From assembly GCA_950096895.1 (NCBI GenBank), contig CATNBF010000006.1, positions 1 through 50,520 on the forward strand: 50,520 nucleotides of DNA, given 5' to 3'. The DNA comes from an uncultured bacterium. Lineage in GTDB: Bacteria > Pseudomonadota > Alphaproteobacteria > Rs-D84. Shown in pieces: positions 47,850 through 50,520 of the stretch. Below the pieces are notes generated by a model. It was not told the origin of the DNA. It did not search any database and worked only from the letters and a program-made list of their open reading frames with translations. Made by a program: the position numbers and the translations under genes. Each line of letters opens with the position of its first letter. Position 1 is the stretch's first letter.

Positions 47850-48030
47850 GGACATCGGGGGTTCCGATGTTGGGATTCAACACCCATTGTATGCGCGTCT
47901 GTGCGGACGTAAAACGCTCCTGCATATCCATTATGGCAGGAGTGCGACTGCATATAGATAAAAGCATCGCGCTATTACGCATACAATAGTGTTGAAACTC
48001 CTGCCGTCTTTTTATAAAAGGACGGCTTCT
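47850..48030 (+). ncRNA. Candidate structured RNA or 5' leader with terminator-like hairpin
   Basis: Hairpin ACATCGG/CCGATGT; ~19-bp stem 47876-47895 with 47978-47996; internal hairpin CGCTCCTGC/GCAGGAGTGCG; 3' hairpin GCCGTC...GACGGC then TTCTCTTT. Confidence 0.4.
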
Positions 48031-48059
48031 CTTTATTCAACAATAAAAAGGTATGCAAC

Positions 48060-48980
48060 ATGTATAAATATTGGAAAATTCGCGAAATCATCGCCAAAAT
48101 GGCCGCATTGGTTGGCACAAACCGTAACAAACGACGCCAAATTCGTGATAAAATTCGCTTTGCTGGATTGATTCAAAGCACGGGTCATTATGACATTGCC
48201 CAGAAAAAGTACCCAAAGCCAATTGCAATATCATTGTGTTTCAATGGTGATGGATATAAATTAGCTGCTGTATCAATTCGATCCCTGGTTATGGCGGCGT
48301 CTGATCGGTGTGATTACCATATTTATTGCATTGTTGATTCCACAGTTCATAGCGAGCATCGCCGCATCCTGGGGCGCATGGTGGCCGATACCCAATCAAC
48401 AATTACATTTATTGACGCCAATCATGATTTTGACACCGCCAATCGACGCAGATGGCCGGTCGCGGTGTATTATCGCATGATGTTGCCAAAACTATTGGGG
48501 GACATCGACCAGATTATTTATGCAGATATCGATACTATATTTTGTCGTGATTTGATTGATTTGGCCTGTTTAGACATGGGGGATAATTTAGTGGCAGGCG
48601 TTGCCGATTATAATAACGGTTATATCAATTCGGGTTTTTTGGTTATGAATCTGACCCAAATGCGCAAAGAAAACATCTATGACACATGGGTTTGGGCCGC
48701 CCATAAAAAAGATTACAAAAATCCAGACCAAGATTTATTAAACTATACCACACGTGGGCGAAAAATATTTCTGCCGTTGCGGTACAACTTTCAATCTATG
48801 CTGGGGACACGTTTATTCAAGGTACATACCGATCGTGAGTTCTTTGATTTGCGTCACCATCTGGTTGTAATGCATTATTCAAATTGGATGAAACCATGGC
48901 ATCCCCACAACAGACGTCCTTTATATTCCAATTTATGGTGGGATGCGGCGCGGGAAACAGACCTACGATTCGATTTATGA
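48060..48980 (+). CDS. Glycosyltransferase family 8 (LPS glucosyl/galactosyltransferase-like)
   Basis: ISLCFNGDGYKLAAVSIRSLVMAAS; YYRMMLPKLLGDIDQIIYADIDTIFCRDL; YINSGFLVMNL; DQDLLNY; MHYSNWMKPW. Confidence 0.92.
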   Translation: MYKYWKIREIIAKMAALVGTNRNKRRQIRDKIRFAGLIQSTGHYDIAQKKYPKPIAISLCFNGDGYKLAAVSIRSLVMAASDRCDYHIYCIVDSTVHSEHRRILGRMVADTQSTITFIDANHDFDTANRRRWPVAVYYRMMLPKLLGDIDQIIYADIDTIFCRDLIDLACLDMGDNLVAGVADYNNGYINSGFLVMNLTQMRKENIYDTWVWAAHKKDYKNPDQDLLNYTTRGRKIFLPLRYNFQSMLGTRLFKVHTDREFFDLRHHLVVMHYSNWMKPWHPHNRRPLYSNLWWDAARETDLRFDL

Positions 48981-49024
48981 ATTCGTTCACAGATTAAAAT
49001 ATTATAATTTTTAATAAAATAGGG

Positions 49025-49053
49025 TTGAATGCATGTCTGAAATAATGTATATT
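49025..49053 (+). promoter_or_regulatory. Sigma70-like promoter placed for a leaderless transcript
   Basis: TTGAAT-17 nt-TATATT-7 nt-ATG (49061). Confidence 0.6.
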
Positions 49054-49060
49054 GGGCGGT

Positions 49061-49627
49061 ATGAAAAAATACTTGCTCTTTTTAATGGCCCTTGTTGTCC
49101 CGGGATTGGCACACGCGGCAGACGTATGGAATCCCTTTATGGGGTATAATGATCACCAAGTGGCCATTAATTTCGGTCAAGGTGTCGATAGCGGATTTTT
49201 AATTCCGCCACCATCGCGATTTGTGCCGTTTTATATGATGCCCCATATTCAATATTCGCAACCGACAACGTTTTTTAAGCTGCCGGCGCGTCAATCATTG
49301 AACTTTGGCGAAACGGTGGGCATGGGGAAAAAGTATGGTTGGAATTGGAAATCGTTTTCGATCCCAATGCTGTTTGCATCGGGGGATGTGGCATTGCTGT
49401 ATGGGAAAAACTGGTACTATGCCACGGGCGTCGGTGTCGGTTTCCAGGCCCAGCAAAATGATCGTTTGGGGGCGAAATTATTGTTCCAATTCAAGATTTC
49501 CGCCGGATACCGGTTTAACGATTGCTGGGGTGGGGAAATATATGTTCAACATTTTTCCAATGGCAACACGGCCGATGAAAATTATTCTTATGCCTTTTAT
49601 GGACTGGGGATGACATATAGTTTCTAA
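49061..49627 (+). CDS. PagL-like lipid A 3-O-deacylase / acyloxyacyl hydrolase family protein
   Basis: Signal peptide; C-terminal EIYVQHFSNGNTADENYSYAFYGLGMTYSF with PagL-type H-x-SNG motif and terminal F of an outer-membrane beta barrel. Confidence 0.75.
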   Translation: MKKYLLFLMALVVPGLAHAADVWNPFMGYNDHQVAINFGQGVDSGFLIPPPSRFVPFYMMPHIQYSQPTTFFKLPARQSLNFGETVGMGKKYGWNWKSFSIPMLFASGDVALLYGKNWYYATGVGVGFQAQQNDRLGAKLLFQFKISAGYRFNDCWGGEIYVQHFSNGNTADENYSYAFYGLGMTYSF

Positions 49628-49750
49628 ACCATTAAATGGCCCAAAGGTTCAATTATTAGAAATCCCGTTTGAATCCATGGCCCGGGGCAAGCGATCCAAT
49701 CCCCCATAATCCCAAATCCCGCCAGATTATATGACAAAGCAGCGGGATTA

Positions 49751-49781
49751 AAAAAAAGCGGCAGCACCGCTTTTTTTTCCT
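49751..49781. terminator. Rho-independent terminator
   Basis: AAAAAAGCGGCAGCACCGCTTTTTTTTCC. Confidence 0.75.
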
Positions 49782-50442
49782 ACCATTCAATGGGTGTTTT
49801 ACCATGCGCGGCCAAGTATTCATTTGCCTGCGAAAAATGATGATTTCCAAAAAATCCCCGATGCGCCGATAGCGGCGATGGATGAACCGATTTCAAAATC
49901 AGATTACGGTTGGGATCAACAAATTCGGCCTTGCGCTGCGCATAACTGCCCCAGAGCATATAGACCACATTATCCCGTTCGGCAACCGTCCGAATAACCG
50001 CATCCGTAAACGTTTCCCATCCACGTCCCACGTGGGATGCCGCCGCATGGGCACGCACAGTTAATGTCGCATTCAGCAGTAAGACCCCTTGGTCTGCCCA
50101 ATGACTAAGATCACCGTGGGTTACCGATGGCCGGCCCAAATCAGATTCAATTTCTTTGTAAATATTAACCAATGACGGGGGCACCGGGGTGGGCGGCAAT
50201 ACCGAAAAGCATAATCCATGCGCCTGGCCGGGTTCATGATATGGATCTTGGCCGATGATCACCACCTTGACATGATCCAACGGGCATAAATTAAAGGCGT
50301 TGAAAATATTTTTCGGGGCCGGATAAATCGCCTGCCCCGACATATATTCCCCACGGACAAAGTCTGTTAACCGAACAAAATATTCTTGATCGAATTCCGC
50401 CCCCAGGGCCTGTTTCCAAGATTCTTCGATTTTAACGTCCAT
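49780..50442 (-). CDS. ung: Uracil-DNA glycosylase
   Basis: VVIIGQDPYHEPGQAHGLCFSV; GVLLLNATLTVRAHAAASHVGRGWE; SVHPSPLSAHRGFFGNHHFSQAN. Start ATG 50442 (MDVKIEESW). Confidence 0.97.
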   Translation of the reverse strand: MDVKIEESWKQALGAEFDQEYFVRLTDFVRGEYMSGQAIYPAPKNIFNAFNLCPLDHVKVVIIGQDPYHEPGQAHGLCFSVLPPTPVPPSLVNIYKEIESDLGRPSVTHGDLSHWADQGVLLLNATLTVRAHAAASHVGRGWETFTDAVIRTVAERDNVVYMLWGSYAQRKAEFVDPNRNLILKSVHPSPLSAHRGFFGNHHFSQANEYLAAHGKTPIEW

Positions 50443-50461
50443 GTGCCCCCCCAAATTTCGT

Positions 50462-50520
50462 TTACAATGTGTCCACACGCTGGGACGCCATCAATTGATT
50501 AATTTGCATCAAGATATCAT
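50462..50520 (-). CDS. C-terminal tail of a CDS running off the right edge
   Basis: Open frame ...DILMQINQLMASQRVDTL* on the reverse strand; too short to assign. Confidence 0.3.
   Translation of the reverse strand, partial: DILMQINQLMASQRVDTL

Noticed and set aside
47741-47953. 70-aa reverse ORF upstream of tRNA-Met
   Set aside because: Overlaps the tRNA 5' end and the structured RNA region, no RBS or domain.
1-50520. CRISPR array
   Set aside because: No regularly spaced repeat-spacer pattern and no cas-like genes seen; the only clustered short repeats are the CATATAGTC iterons with 11-12 bp period.

Overview
The window is about 50.5 kb of chromosome with typical alphaproteobacterial housekeeping genes. 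These include RecA, SecB, MnmE, RuvA/RuvC, YebC, RsmI, EngB, AddB, LolCDE, FtsQ/FtsA, TsaE, UvrB, AspRS and Ung. Four tRNAs are present (Tyr, Gly, Thr, Met), along with many small lineage-specific secreted or lipoprotein genes. Taxonomy is inferred from protein content only. The most notable observations are: (1) one 598-codon ORF joining an FtsA-like protein to an essentially full-length ribulose-phosphate-3-epimerase-like domain, directly after ftsQ and not followed by ftsZ; (2) an exact T-box core (GGGGTGGCACCGCG) in the leader of aspS, plus a hairpin that could sequester the Shine-Dalgarno; (3) a ~1 kb integrase-less element flanked by a 47-bp perfect repeat of the tRNA-Met 3' end, with CATATAGTC iterons inside both ends; (4) five genes with a -10 box only 6-7 nt upstream of the start codon, which implies leaderless mRNAs; (5) an unannotated structured RNA candidate with terminator between tRNA-Met and a GT8 gene; (6) an AT-rich island next to tRNA-Gly/Tyr holding two frame-disrupted genes (an ABC exporter and a kinase-NUDIX fusion). 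All family calls come from reading motifs by eye; no searches were run.
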